A stretch of DNA of 64,000 bases from Methylophaga sp. (lineage in GTDB: Bacteria; Pseudomonadota; Gammaproteobacteria; Nitrosococcales; Methylophagaceae): the NCBI GenBank assembly GCA_002733715.2, contig NVWQ02000016.1, forward strand, positions 38,935-102,934, read 5' to 3'. Shown piece after piece: positions 34,361 through 43,983 of this stretch; positions within the stretch are counted from its first letter, which is position 1; every line of letters starts with the position of its first letter. The notes under the pieces are model-generated. The model was not told the origin of the DNA. It saw only the letters and a program-made list of their open reading frames with translations, and did not search any database. Position numbers and translations under genes: made by a program.

Positions 34361-37300
34361 TTATAGTAGTACCCGCTCAATCCCACCATCTTTCACATTT
34401 TCAATAAACTTGTGCTGCCAGTTATCACCTAGAACATTATTCGCAACTTCCACTACTATATAGTCCGTTTCAATATCAGTGCCTTCGTTATAACGTTCTA
34501 ATCCTTGTTGACAGGCTGGGCATGAGGTTAATATTTTCACATTACCTTTCACCGCTTTTTTCTCGCCGGTTAATTCCACAATACCTTTGACGATTTCTTC
34601 TTCTTTGCGGAAACGTACTTGTGTCGCAATATCAGGTCTGGCGACTGCAAATGATCCTGATTCACCGCAACAGCGATCACTTAGGGTAACTTCTTGCCCT
34701 AGTAATTCCGCCGCTACCGTAGTTGATTGGTATGTTTTCATCGGCGTGTGACAAGGCTCGTGATAAAGGTATTGCACACCTTCTACACCTTCCATCTTCA
34801 CCCCTTTTTCCATCAAATATTCATGTATATCTAATAGGCGGCAATCTGGAAATATCGCTTCAAACTGGTATTTCAACAATTGATCCATACAGGTACCACA
34901 CGACACAATTACCGTTTTGATATCCATATAATTAAGTGTGTTTGCCATACGGTGGAACAATACTTGGTTAGCCGTTGAAATGGCTTGACCTTTATCAGTA
35001 TCCCCACTGGAATGTTGCGGATAACCACAACATAAATAACTTGGCGGTAAAACCGTTTCAGCACCAACGTCATAAAGCATAGCAAGTGTCGCTAATCCTA
35101 CTTGACTAAACAATCGTTCTGAACCACAACCGGGGAAATAAAACACCGCGTCTGAATCTTCATTCACTTTATTAATATCACGCAAGATCGGGATCATCTT
35201 GTCATCTTCAACACCTAACATGGCACGCGTTGTTTTTGATGGCAAATTGGCAGGCATCGGTTTTTTCATAAAATGAATAACCTGTTCGCGGATCGGTGTT
35301 GTGCCCGTCGTTGGCAATGGCGTTTTTTTCTTACTACCCAATAGCCCCATATATTTAGCGGCTTTATGCGCTAAACGTTGCGCTTTATACCCCATATAGA
35401 TCATGCCTTTATGCATCAGCTTAATGGTCAGCGGATCGGTCGCATTTAAGTACGCCATGGAGGTCCATGTACCAATATTAAAATTGCGTTTACCTTGTTT
35501 TTTCAGGATTGCACGTAATTTGACGGTAACATCACCAAAGTCGATGTTCACAGGGCATGGATTTAGACAACGATGACACACAGTACAGTGATCGGCGATA
35601 TCATTCATTTCATCAAAGTGCCGCACAGATATACCGCGGCGCGTTTGTTCTTCGTAGAGAAATGCTTCCATGATCAAACCGGTTGCTAAAATCTTATCGC
35701 GTGGTGAATATAATAAGTTCGCTCGCGGCACATGAGTGGTACATTCTGGTTTACATTTTCCACAACGCAGACAATCTTTAATATCGTTATTCAAGTCGCC
35801 TAAATCACTCGCCTCGAGGATCAGCGCTTCTTGCTGCACTAATTGTAATGACGGTGTATAGGCTTTTTCTAAACCGGAACCCGCCAATAATTTACCGGCA
35901 TTAAAGTGGCCATTTGGATCAACTTGTTCTTTATATTTAGCAAACGCATCAATGGTGTCTTGATCCAAATATTGCATTTTGGTCAAACCGATACCGTGCT
36001 CACCTGAAATAACACCGCCAAGCTCTCCAGCTAGAATCATCACTTCATCAACAATACGCTCTGCTTCATGCATCATCGCATAATCATTAGAGTTCACTGG
36101 AATATTAGTATGCACGTTACCGTCGCCGGCATGCATATGCAGCGCTACAAATAAGCGACTAGAACGATGCTCAGCATGTATCGCATCCATCTTATTACGC
36201 AAGGCTTCTAGATCATGACCTTGTAATAATTCTTTTAATGGTTTTTCAACTTCTTTACGGTATGAAATACGTAAATCACGACGTTGTAACACACTGAATA
36301 AGGTATCGTCTTTCTGAAGGTTTACCTGAGTTTCTTCAGATAATAATTCCAATTTATCTTTAGCTGGCGTATCAAAATTATTTAATACCTCATTCCAGCG
36401 CGCACGTACGGCTTCAAGCAATGTGCAAGCAGCATCCAACTTGGTTTGCATAATGGCATCATTTTCTGCACTTTCATCAATATCTGCATCATGTTGTTTG
36501 AGTTCCGCAGGATTATTTGATAAATAAGCACACACAGCATCAGCCATCTGCAATTTATTGCGCGTTGATTGCACGATATTAATCTTTTCGATGCTATCGT
36601 TATATTCCGATAAACGATCCAGCGGAATAACCACGTCTTCATTAATTTTAAAGGCATTGGTATGTTTGGCAATCGCCGCTGTTCGCGCACGATCAGCCCA
36701 AAAGCGTTTACGGGCTTCGGCACTTACCGCAATAAAACCTTCACCATCACGGGCATTAGCTAAATGAACAATTTCACTACACGCCGCGGCAACAACATCT
36801 TCATCATCACCCGCAACATCAATCAATAACACCATTTTTGGTAATACAGATCGCGGCGCTTTAGTGGTGTAATCAACTGCTTTTACATAACGCTCATCAA
36901 GATGTTCCATCCCCGCTAAAATAATGCCTGGATTGTTATCCAGCACATCTTTAGTTTCAACAATCGCCGGTACGGCTTTGCTTAAATCATTACCGAAAAA
37001 TTCTAAACAAACAGTACGGGTATAAGTAGCCATGCGATGCAATACAAATACGCCAGAGGTAATTAAACCGTCACAGCCTTCTTTTTGAATCCCCGGCAAT
37101 CCACCTAAGAATTTATTGGTAACATCTTTACCTAAGCCACTCTTGCGCAACTCCTTAGCTGGAATTGAAATGATTTCTGGCTCACCGATCGGATTGATAC
37201 CATCGGGTTGATAACGCGTAATACGAAAGTCTGCTATTTCAACATCATGGATTTTGCCCAAATTGTGATTTAGGCGCTCGACTTCTAACCATTGTGAATC

Positions 37301-38215
37301 AGGTGTAACCATACGCCATGACACTAGATTATCCAGCGTTGTTCCCCACATTACGGCCTTTTTACCACCCGCATTCATCGCGATATTACCACCAATAGTA
37401 CAGGCATCTTGTGAGGTTGGATCTACCGCGAAGACAAGTCCATTCTTCTCAGCTAAATCAGAAACACGACGCGTAACGACACCTGCTTCCGCGCGTACAG
37501 TCGCTACTTCACCTTTGCGGCCAGGTAGTTCACGATAAATAACATCGCCTAAGCCTTCTAGTTTTTCAGTATTCAGCACTAAGCTATCAGCAGATAATGG
37601 GATTGCACCACCGGTATAACCCGTACCACCCCCGCGCGGAATAATCGTTAATCCCAAGTCAATAGCAGCGGCAACAATAGCAGCCATTTCATGCTCAGTA
37701 TCAGGTGTAGCCACCGCTAAAGGATATTCAACACGCCAGTCAGTTGCATCAGTTACATGAGAGACACGCGATAAACCATCAAACAGAATATTCTGTTTCT
37801 TTGTGGCACGCGATAAACGGCGCATGACCTCTTTTCTACGATCTTCAACAGAAAATAAGTCACTTTCAAAATCGAGTACGGCCTGACGAGCATTCGCTTC
37901 TAACTCAATAGCTAAATCATTGTCATTGTTCTGTGCACGCTTGCGAATTTGATCTAGGCGGTGATGCAAGGCGTGGCGCAATGACTGCCAGCGTTTAGGG
38001 TTTTCAATCAAATCATCTTGAATAAAGGGATTACGCGAAATAACCCACATATCGCCCAGCACCTCGAACAACATCTTGGCACTTCGGCCCGTTTTACGTT
38101 GCTCACGTAATTGTTGAATGCTATCCCACATTGACTCACCCAAAAATCGAATAACGATTTCTCGGTCAGAAAAAGAAGTATAGTTATAAGGTATCTCGCG
38201 AATTCGATTTGGCAT
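34361..38215 (-). CDS. Giant FAD-linked oxidase fused to Fe-S (CCG-domain) oxidoreductase
   Basis: 1284 residues, consistent with the DUF3683/GlcD-GlpC-type family. After a helical N-terminus (about 1-150) the FAD_binding_4 domain has PRGGGTGYTGGAIPLSADS (about 193) and DPTSQDACTIGGNIAMNAGG. The oxidase C-domain has HMHAGDGNVHTNIPV and GVISGEHGIGLTKM. Two 4Fe-4S clusters follow (CLRCGKCKPEC and CTVCHRCLNPCPV, about 850-910), then two cysteine-rich CCG modules (FPGCGSERLF, CCGYPQHSSG; HEPCHTP, CCGESGSFA). This would oxidise a 2-hydroxyacid such as D-lactate or glycolate and pass electrons to the quinone pool. Substrate is not certain. It is one transcript, divergent from uppP. Confidence 0.88.
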   Translation of the reverse strand: MPNRIREIPYNYTSFSDREIVIRFLGESMWDSIQQLREQRKTGRSAKMLFEVLGDMWVISRNPFIQDDLIENPKRWQSLRHALHHRLDQIRKRAQNNDNDLAIELEANARQAVLDFESDLFSVEDRRKEVMRRLSRATKKQNILFDGLSRVSHVTDATDWRVEYPLAVATPDTEHEMAAIVAAAIDLGLTIIPRGGGTGYTGGAIPLSADSLVLNTEKLEGLGDVIYRELPGRKGEVATVRAEAGVVTRRVSDLAEKNGLVFAVDPTSQDACTIGGNIAMNAGGKKAVMWGTTLDNLVSWRMVTPDSQWLEVERLNHNLGKIHDVEIADFRITRYQPDGINPIGEPEIISIPAKELRKSGLGKDVTNKFLGGLPGIQKEGCDGLITSGVFVLHRMATYTRTVCLEFFGNDLSKAVPAIVETKDVLDNNPGIILAGMEHLDERYVKAVDYTTKAPRSVLPKMVLLIDVAGDDEDVVAAACSEIVHLANARDGEGFIAVSAEARKRFWADRARTAAIAKHTNAFKINEDVVIPLDRLSEYNDSIEKINIVQSTRNKLQMADAVCAYLSNNPAELKQHDADIDESAENDAIMQTKLDAACTLLEAVRARWNEVLNNFDTPAKDKLELLSEETQVNLQKDDTLFSVLQRRDLRISYRKEVEKPLKELLQGHDLEALRNKMDAIHAEHRSSRLFVALHMHAGDGNVHTNIPVNSNDYAMMHEAERIVDEVMILAGELGGVISGEHGIGLTKMQYLDQDTIDAFAKYKEQVDPNGHFNAGKLLAGSGLEKAYTPSLQLVQQEALILEASDLGDLNNDIKDCLRCGKCKPECTTHVPRANLLYSPRDKILATGLIMEAFLYEEQTRRGISVRHFDEMNDIADHCTVCHRCLNPCPVNIDFGDVTVKLRAILKKQGKRNFNIGTWTSMAYLNATDPLTIKLMHKGMIYMGYKAQRLAHKAAKYMGLLGSKKKTPLPTTGTTPIREQVIHFMKKPMPANLPSKTTRAMLGVEDDKMIPILRDINKVNEDSDAVFYFPGCGSERLFSQVGLATLAMLYDVGAETVLPPSYLCCGYPQHSSGDTDKGQAISTANQVLFHRMANTLNYMDIKTVIVSCGTCMDQLLKYQFEAIFPDCRLLDIHEYLMEKGVKMEGVEGVQYLYHEPCHTPMKTYQSTTVAAELLGQEVTLSDRCCGESGSFAVARPDIATQVRFRKEEEIVKGIVELTGEKKAVKGNVKILTSCPACQQGLERYNEGTDIETDYIVVEVANNVLGDNWQHKFIENVKDGGIERVLL

Positions 38216-38331
38216 GTTTCTCAGAACAACATTAAAAAGTGATCTGTATATAATATCATGAAGTATCTCTTTATATAGCCTACAAAAAATAGGATAATCT
38301 CTTTCTTAATTATTTATCTGGTCTTTAATCA

Positions 38332-39129
38332 ATGGAATTGCCACATATTCTTGCTCTTGCAATTTTGCAAGGTTTAACAGAATTCTTACCTATTTCTAGT
38401 TCTGCTCACCTCATTTTGTTGCCGCTTATCGCTGGTTGGGAAGATCAAGGCTTAGCATTTGATGTTGCTGTTCACGTCGGAACGCTCAGCGCAGTTGTCG
38501 TTTATTTTCGAAATACACTCAAAACATTGATCCATGATTGGATTCAATCGGTAATTTTGCGCAAACACTCAGGTGACAGTTACTTAGCATGGGCAGTATT
38601 ACTCGGTACAATTCCCGCTGGCCTCGCTGGCCTTCTATTAAATGATCTGGTCGACTCACATTTACGTAGTCCATTAGTTATCGCTACCACTACGATTGGT
38701 TTTGGCTTGTTACTTGGTTGGGCAGATTGGTATGGCAAACGCCAGCGCACGCTCACTCAATTAAATTGGAAAGACATCTTATATATAGGGCTTGCTCAAG
38801 CAATATCACTTATTCCTGGCACCTCTCGCTCGGGCATTACCATGACGGCAGGGCTAATGCTAGGCCTAAATCGCCAAGCTGCAGCGCAATTTTCATTCTT
38901 ATTATCTATACCTATTATTATATTAGCCGGTGGTTGGATTACTGTTAAACTGATAAAATCAGCAGTACCAATAGAATGGTCAGTGTTGGGCTTGGGTGCA
39001 TTATTCTCAGCGATTAGTGCCTATTTATGCATTTATTTCTTTATGAAATTAATTAACCAAATAGGTATGTGGCCATTTGTTATTTACCGCCTAATACTAG
39101 GTGTTGTGCTATTAGTTCTATTTGTATAG
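38332..39129 (+). CDS. uppP: Undecaprenyl-diphosphatase UppP (BacA)
   Basis: 265-residue, eight-helix inner-membrane phosphatase that recycles undecaprenyl pyrophosphate for peptidoglycan and LPS O-chain synthesis and confers bacitracin tolerance. The two family motifs are clear: GLTEFLPISSSAHL (about 14) and IPGTSRSGITMTAGLMLGL (about 161). The start is the ATG at 38332; the upstream gene is divergent. It is followed by rplM after 101 bases. Confidence 0.95.
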   Translation: MELPHILALAILQGLTEFLPISSSAHLILLPLIAGWEDQGLAFDVAVHVGTLSAVVVYFRNTLKTLIHDWIQSVILRKHSGDSYLAWAVLLGTIPAGLAGLLLNDLVDSHLRSPLVIATTTIGFGLLLGWADWYGKRQRTLTQLNWKDILYIGLAQAISLIPGTSRSGITMTAGLMLGLNRQAAAQFSFLLSIPIIILAGGWITVKLIKSAVPIEWSVLGLGALFSAISAYLCIYFFMKLINQIGMWPFVIYRLILGVVLLVLFV

Positions 39130-39230
39130 TAAATATTCTAGAAATTCAGTTGACAGTCAGCTTCATCGTGCGTAGAATTTCCTCTCTTATTTAGACCCGC
39201 TTGCGTAATTTTTTAGGAGCCACCCGCGGA

Positions 39231-39665
39231 ATGAAAACAACCACATTAAGTGCAAAGCCAGCAGAAGTTCGTCGTGACTGGTTCGTAGTAGATGCTGACG
39301 GCAAAACATTAGGTCGTATGGCTACTGAAATCGCGCGTCGTTTGCGTGGCAAACATAAAACGATTTACACGCCTCATGTAGATACTGGCGATTACATCGT
39401 TGTTATCAACGCTGATAAAATCCGCGTGACGGGTAACAAATTAAAAAATAAGATGTATTACCATCACACAGGTTATATCGGTGGTATTAAATCTATCTCT
39501 CTTGGAAAACAACTCGATAAAGCACCAGAACGCGTTATCCAATCTGCTGTTAAAGGCATGTTGCCAAAGAATCCTTTGGGTCGCACAATGTTCGGCAAAC
39601 TAAAAGTATATGCTGGTGCAGAACACCCTCACACAGCCCAACAGCCTAAAGTGCTGGAGATTTAA
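39231..39665 (+). CDS. rplM: 50S ribosomal protein L13
   Basis: 144 residues with the L13 core [57 protein letters not shown] and [10 protein letters not shown]. The ATG at 39231 (M of [12 protein letters not shown]) is canonical, with aggag at 39215-39219. An upstream TTG extension at 39201 is rejected. rpsI follows after three bases, the conserved pair. Confidence 0.97.
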   Translation: MKTTTLSAKPAEVRRDWFVVDADGKTLGRMATEIARRLRGKHKTIYTPHVDTGDYIVVINADKIRVTGNKLKNKMYYHHTGYIGGIKSISLGKQLDKAPERVIQSAVKGMLPKNPLGRTMFGKLKVYAGAEHPHTAQQPKVLEI

Positions 39666-39668
39666 ATC

Positions 39669-40058
39669 ATGGCAGATACATATTACGCGACAGGCCGTCG
39701 TAAAAGCTCAACAGCACGCGTTTTCATGAAAGCGGGTACAGGAAAACTAACAATCAACACACGCACAATCGAAGATTACTTCGGTCGTGAAACGTCTAGA
39801 ATGGTTGTTCGTCAACCGCTAGAACTAGTAGAAATGCTAGGTAAAGTTGATTTAAAAATCACTGTTCGCGGTGGTGGTAACAATGGTCAAGCTGGCGCAA
39901 TTCGCCACGGTATCAGCCGCGCACTGGTTGAATACGATTCAGAATTAAAATCAGGCCTACGTAAAGCAGGCTTTATCACACGTGATGCACGTGCGGTAGA
40001 ACGTAAGAAAATTGGTTTACATAAAGCGCGTAAACGCCCACAATTCTCAAAACGTTAA
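39669..40058 (+). CDS. rpsI: 30S ribosomal protein S9
   Basis: 129 residues, the standard length, with [13 protein letters not shown] at the start, [21 protein letters not shown] in the middle and the [17 protein letters not shown] tail that reaches the decoding centre. It follows rplM by three bases and ends in a strong hairpin terminator. Confidence 0.98.
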   Translation: MADTYYATGRRKSSTARVFMKAGTGKLTINTRTIEDYFGRETSRMVVRQPLELVEMLGKVDLKITVRGGGNNGQAGAIRHGISRALVEYDSELKSGLRKAGFITRDARAVERKKIGLHKARKRPQFSKR

Positions 40059-40081
40059 AACACAAATACATTACGTATTTC

Positions 40082-40109
40082 AAAAAGGCTATCTTCGGAT
40101 GGCCTTTTT
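40082..40109 (+). terminator. Rho-independent terminator of rplM-rpsI
   Basis: aaaaaggctatc (40082-40093), UUCG tetraloop (40094-40097) and gatggccttttt (40098-40109): a 12-bp stem with one G-U type pair, then a T-run. Confidence 0.9.
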
Positions 40110-40152
40110 TGTTTGTGGCACTTGGTTTATTTTAATGAGCCTGCTTTAAATC

Positions 40153-40228
40153 TCAATAAAAATTTCCATGGGTACCATGCTCAATAAAAGTTAAATGCAA
40201 CTCGTCGTCCACATATACCCGTAACCAT
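40153..40228 (-). pseudogene. Remnant of a toxin-gene 3' end
   Basis: On the minus strand the segment encodes WLRVYVDDELHLTFIEHGTHGNFY before a TGA. Such a tail (VYVDDE..LTFIEHGTHG-FY) is like the C-terminus of small RelE/ParE-type toxins. There is no start and no catalytic body. It lies next to the truncated antitoxin and is interrupted at its 5' side by sequence resembling the end of the repeat at 18211. Assignment is tentative. Confidence 0.35.
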
Positions 40229-40387
40229 TCAATCTGCAGAATTCAGCGGCAAGTCAGGATTTTTATCAGCAATTTTACCTATGCTCGCCCAATATTCAAT
40301 TTGCTTTGGTGCACTACGATGTTGTGCCTTGCCGTTTATAACAGCATCATTCACTAAACTGTCTGATAATTTAATTGCTTTTGCCAT
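40229..40387 (-). pseudogene. Truncated ParD-like antitoxin
   Basis: 52 residues opening MAKAIKLSDSLVNDAV, then RSAPKQIEYWASIGKIADKNPDLPL, the ParD-like antitoxin family signature (HRS-PKQIEYW-IGKIA--NPDLP). Family members normally run on to about 70 residues; here the tail after NPDLP is replaced by a short NSAD and a stop. The truncation point coincides with the sequence atacccgtaaccattcaatc, similar to the repeat end at 18211. It is probably the decayed partner of the toxin remnant just downstream. Confidence 0.65.
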
Positions 40388-40448
40388 ATTATTACACCTT
40401 TCAATCAAGGCGTTTATCACACATAAAGGTTTCACAATGAAACCTTTG

Positions 40449-41360
40449 TTATTTTTTATACAATAGCCCCTTACCCTCAGGCTGTGTTTTAAACCGCCTA
40501 TGTGCCCATAAATATTGTTCTGGCGAGTGGCGAATTTCATGTTCAATAATGTCATTAATTCTCTGGGCATCGGCAACATCATCACCCGTTGGAAAATCGG
40601 TTAATGGTGCACCTATAGTGAGTGTGTAATGCCCTTTTTCATCACGTCTAGGCGTAAAGGGTATAACCGCTGCGCCACTCATTTTTGCTAGTCGTCCTGT
40701 GGCAATTACTGTTGAGGCTTGCACGCCAAAAAACTTGGCAAATACACATTGTCTTTTACCCAAATCTTGATCTGGTGCATACCAAACAATTTTATTTTTA
40801 CGCAAAGCGCGCACCATTGCTCGTGGTTCTTTTTGCATCACAATCCCTTCACTATGATGCGTTCTCGCTCGCATCATAAAGGCATTAAATAATGCATTTT
40901 TTAATTCTCGAAACATGACATAACAGGGAAATTTCAACATAATCAGGCGCCCACCAATTTCCATACTGGTGAAGTGCGCTGTTAACAGAATCACACCGTT
41001 GCCTTTTTCTAATGCCGCTTCTATATGCTCTAAGCCATGATAACTGACTCTTTTTTGTAAGCGTCTATCACTTGCCCACCAGCTCAGCGCAGTTTCAATC
41101 ATCATCATGCCCATTGTTTGATTATTTTTTTCTAGTAAAGCATGGCGCTGCTCATCGCTCAGTTCTGGAAAGCATAATTCAAGATTACGTTTGGCTATAC
41201 GCCGCCTTGCTTTTATTGCAGGTCGAATCAACACAGCCATTACTTTTGCCATCCATAATTGCATTTGGATAGGACAATAAATAGATAGTCTCATCAGCAA
41301 CAGGCCAAACCAGCTTGGCCAAAATCGAGGGTGGAAAAATTGTGCCTGTAAAAGTTTCAT
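40449..41360 (-). CDS. LpxL/HtrB-family lipid A acyltransferase
   Basis: About 303 residues. The catalytic HxxxxE motif of the lysophospholipid/lauroyl acyltransferase family is visible in LLTAHFTSMEIGGRLI (about residues 125-140), with an N-terminal membrane anchor (about 13-30). It acts on the cytoplasmic side of the inner membrane to add a secondary acyl chain to Kdo2-lipid A. Whether it is LpxL, LpxM or another paralogue is not resolved. The start is uncertain: 41360 (MKLLQAQFF) is the best match to the family. It is divergent from waaA, so two lipid A-related genes share a control region. Confidence 0.88.
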   Translation of the reverse strand: MKLLQAQFFHPRFWPSWFGLLLMRLSIYCPIQMQLWMAKVMAVLIRPAIKARRRIAKRNLELCFPELSDEQRHALLEKNNQTMGMMMIETALSWWASDRRLQKRVSYHGLEHIEAALEKGNGVILLTAHFTSMEIGGRLIMLKFPCYVMFRELKNALFNAFMMRARTHHSEGIVMQKEPRAMVRALRKNKIVWYAPDQDLGKRQCVFAKFFGVQASTVIATGRLAKMSGAAVIPFTPRRDEKGHYTLTIGAPLTDFPTGDDVADAQRINDIIEHEIRHSPEQYLWAHRRFKTQPEGKGLLYKK

Positions 41361-41446
41361 ATAGTGAGTCATTAACAAAGTTAAGCTATGCTATCATTCT
41401 CGCAACTTTATCGCTAAACAAACCTAAAGTAGGGATACATAAATAC

Positions 41447-41521
41447 CGTCATTCCGGTAATCTTTCAGCGGGAATCCATAGCCCTGCTAATAGATTCCCG
41501 CTAAAACATGCGGGAATGACG
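41447..41521. repeat. Dispersed intergenic repeat, copy 3
   Basis: Starts ccgtcattccggtaatcttt and ends aacatgcgggaatgacg, with cagcgggaatcc inside. The outer inverted ends (cgtcattcc / gggaatgacg) are near perfect. It lies immediately upstream of the waaA start and shares ends with the copy at 46484. Confidence 0.7.
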
Positions 41522-41542
41522 ATTACATATATTGAGACACCG

Positions 41543-42823
41543 TTGAGACTATTTTATACCACGCTATTTTGTATCGGCATACCCTTTATAATTCTTCGCC
41601 TTATCTGGCGAGGTTTTAGTGTTAATGCCTATTGGCATCGCTGGGCGGAACGCTTTGGCAAAGGGCCTGTTATCTCAGATGATGCTGCTATTATATGGAT
41701 CCATGCCGTGTCGGTAGGTGAAGTCGAAGCATGTCGGCCTTTAGTCAAACAATTACGCACCGAATATCCAGATCATCAATTATTAATCACCACGATGACA
41801 CCTACAGGTAGTGAACGGGTGAAACTGTTGTTTGAAAATTCCGTTTTTCATTGCTATTTGCCTTATGATTTACCGTTTGCGATTAAGCGATTTTTAAATC
41901 GGACTAAGCCACAATTTGGCATTATTATGGAAACGGAAATTTGGCCCAACTTAATTTATTATTGTCATAAACGTAATATTCCACTTGTACTTGCTAACGC
42001 ACGTCTGTCTGAACGTTCTACAAAAGGCTATGCGCATTTTCCTGAGTTTATTAAGGAAACACTGCAAAACCTACCTCTGATTGCCGCGCAAGGACAAGAT
42101 GACCGGAAACGCTTTCAACAATTAGGCGCTAATATTGAAAATGTACACGCAATCGGTAATCTAAAATATGAAATCACCTTGCCCGCCAGCTTAACAGAGC
42201 AGGCAGATGCCATGCGACACTTATGGGACAGTAATCGTCCTGTATGGGTCGCCGCCAGTACACATGAGGGTGAAGAGGAAATGGTAATCAATGCTGCTCG
42301 GCAAGTACGTGCGCTCTTTCCCAATTTACTCTTGATCATTGTGCCTCGTCATCCTCAACGCTTTGATCGTGTTGCCGCGTTGGCAGGCAAGGCTGGGTTT
42401 AAAACCTTGCGCCGTAGCGATCAACAAGCTTGCCCAGCTGATGTGCAAATTTTGGTTGTGGATACAATGGGGGAATTGCCATTATTTTATGCGGCTAGTG
42501 ATGTTGCCTTTGTCGGCGGCAGTCTAGTGCCTCACGGTGGTCACAATGTTTTAGAACCAGCGGCATTAGGGCGAGCCATTGTGACGGGGCCGCATTATTT
42601 TAATTTTAATGAAATTACGACTGACTTCTTGCGAGCCGATGCCATTATTGAAGTATCAGATATTCAGAGCCTAGCCGACACTACGATTAAGCTGCTACAA
42701 AACCCTCAACAACGTGCACAAATGGGCGAAGCAGCGCTACAACTTATAGCGGGCAGTCAAAGTGCCAGCACACACCTCATCAATCTCATTAAATATAATA
42801 TTACACATCATGCCCCAGACTGA
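41543..42823 (+). CDS. waaA: 3-deoxy-D-manno-octulosonic acid transferase (Kdo transferase)
   Basis: Transfers Kdo from CMP-Kdo to lipid IVA on the cytosolic face. Family motifs: WIHAVSVGEVEACRPLV, TTMTPTGSERVK and the C-terminal nucleotide-binding GGSLVPHGGHNVLEPAALG; the N-terminus is hydrophobic and anchors to the membrane. TTG at 41543 (LRLFYTTLF) is preferred to an ATG at 41516, which lies in the repeat. That choice is not certain. It is followed by tadA with a 14-base overlap. Confidence 0.92.
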   Translation: MRLFYTTLFCIGIPFIILRLIWRGFSVNAYWHRWAERFGKGPVISDDAAIIWIHAVSVGEVEACRPLVKQLRTEYPDHQLLITTMTPTGSERVKLLFENSVFHCYLPYDLPFAIKRFLNRTKPQFGIIMETEIWPNLIYYCHKRNIPLVLANARLSERSTKGYAHFPEFIKETLQNLPLIAAQGQDDRKRFQQLGANIENVHAIGNLKYEITLPASLTEQADAMRHLWDSNRPVWVAASTHEGEEEMVINAARQVRALFPNLLLIIVPRHPQRFDRVAALAGKAGFKTLRRSDQQACPADVQILVVDTMGELPLFYAASDVAFVGGSLVPHGGHNVLEPAALGRAIVTGPHYFNFNEITTDFLRADAIIEVSDIQSLADTTIKLLQNPQQRAQMGEAALQLIAGSQSASTHLINLIKYNITHHAPD

Positions 42824-43265
42824 TGAATATTGGATGGAAAAAGCGCTGTTGCTCGCAGAACAAGCGCAGCAACAAGGTGAAGTTCCTGTCGGCGCCATTA
42901 TTGTGCGTGATGATGAAATCTTAGGAGAAGGCTGGAATCAACCTATTGTTAGCAATGATCCAACGGCTCATGCCGAAATACAAGCATTGCGTGCCGCCAG
43001 CAAACAAGCCGAAAATTACCGTCTACCCGATGCTACGCTTTATGTCACTTTAGAGCCTTGTGTTATGTGTGCCGGCGCGATTATTCATACTCGCATTAAA
43101 CGCTTAGTGTTTGCTGCTACAGAGCCAAAAACAGGTGCAGCGGGTAGTTGTTTTGATATATTCAATGCACCACAATTGAACCATCACGTGAACTGTGAAC
43201 ACGGCGTACTCGCAGAACAGAGTAGTCAATTATTACGTACCTTTTTTCGTAGCCGAAGACAATGA
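42810..43265 (+). CDS. tadA: tRNA-specific adenosine deaminase TadA
   Basis: 151 residues; converts A34 to inosine in tRNA-Arg(ACG). Zinc-deaminase motifs: HAEIQALR (His-Ala-Glu, about 58) and EPCVMCAGA (about 89). The opening EYWMEKALLLAEQAQQQGEVPVGAIIV is the usual one. The ATG at 42810 falls inside waaA; a second ATG at 42834 is possible. Its stop overlaps the next gene by four bases. Confidence 0.94.
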   Translation: MPQTDEYWMEKALLLAEQAQQQGEVPVGAIIVRDDEILGEGWNQPIVSNDPTAHAEIQALRAASKQAENYRLPDATLYVTLEPCVMCAGAIIHTRIKRLVFAATEPKTGAAGSCFDIFNAPQLNHHVNCEHGVLAEQSSQLLRTFFRSRRQ

Positions 43266-43660
43266 TAGAGCTATCAGCAAATGAATGGCTCGGCCTGCTA
43301 ACTCACCTTAAAAAATGGGTAAGCAACCTTCGACGCGCCGGTAAACAACGTAAACTTGAATCAAAATCAGCATTGCGAGATGTTATAAAAGCCGTAAGAA
43401 AAACAACCGTCTATGCTCGCAGTCTCAAACAAGATAATAAAGCCTCTTTAAAACAAGAAAGTGAATTATCACTATTATGGACAGAACTCTCATTTAAATT
43501 AGATGATCTTGATCTAGCTAAATTAGCTAAACGCTGTCATATCACCGGAATTTATTGGTCAGATCCCTCGCAATTGGATAATGACTTTCTAGATAAAGCA
43601 GAAGTGGGGCTGGCAGATATTGAACGATTGGCTAAATTAAATCTTCAGGAATTAAACTAA
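43262..43660 (+). CDS. Hypothetical helical protein
   Basis: 132 residues, lysine-rich, predicted all-helical with no membrane segment or motif that I recognise (WVSNLRRAGKQRK, VIKAVRKTTVYARSLKQ, SLLWTELSFKLDDLDL). It overlaps tadA (ATGA) and is followed by the DUF6868-like gene after one base, so it is part of a waaA-tadA transcript. Function unknown. Confidence 0.7.
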   Translation: MIELSANEWLGLLTHLKKWVSNLRRAGKQRKLESKSALRDVIKAVRKTTVYARSLKQDNKASLKQESELSLLWTELSFKLDDLDLAKLAKRCHITGIYWSDPSQLDNDFLDKAEVGLADIERLAKLNLQELN

Positions 43661-43661
43661 G

Positions 43662-43907
43662 ATGATTTCATTAGAAACACTGACTACATTTTTTGGCTGG
43701 TGTAGTGTTATTAATATTGCAATTTTATTGCTAACAACACTTTTATTACTCGGTTTTAAAGACTTTGTATCAAAAGTTCATAGTAAAATGTTTGGGCTTA
43801 ATCAGCAAAGCATCCCTCTTATTTATTTCAATTATCTAGGCAATTATAAAATAGCTATTTTTATATTTAGCCTTGTTCCATATCTTGCTTTAAAAATTAT
43901 GGGATAA
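43662..43907 (+). CDS. Small membrane protein of the DUF6868 type
   Basis: 81 residues with two transmembrane helices (about 10-31 and 58-76). FFGWCSVINIAILL and KMFGLNQQSI...YFNYLGNYKI are, to my recollection, characteristic of DUF6868. No function is known. It lies one base after the previous gene and is the last of this gene group before mgtE. Confidence 0.72.
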   Translation: MISLETLTTFFGWCSVINIAILLLTTLLLLGFKDFVSKVHSKMFGLNQQSIPLIYFNYLGNYKIAIFIFSLVPYLALKIMG

Positions 43908-43983
43908 AATAAGCCTACCCAATACTACCCCAAGCAGGCTAAAATAGCACCGTTAAAAATCCATCGTTTCACTGGACGGAATC

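Noticed and set aside
39201..39230. Upstream TTG extension of rplM
   Set aside because: The ATG at 39231 gives the canonical L13 N-terminus with a good Shine-Dalgarno.
43908..43983. Magnesium riboswitch ahead of mgtE
   Set aside because: The spacer is only 76 bases and shows none of the M-box or mgtA-leader elements I know.
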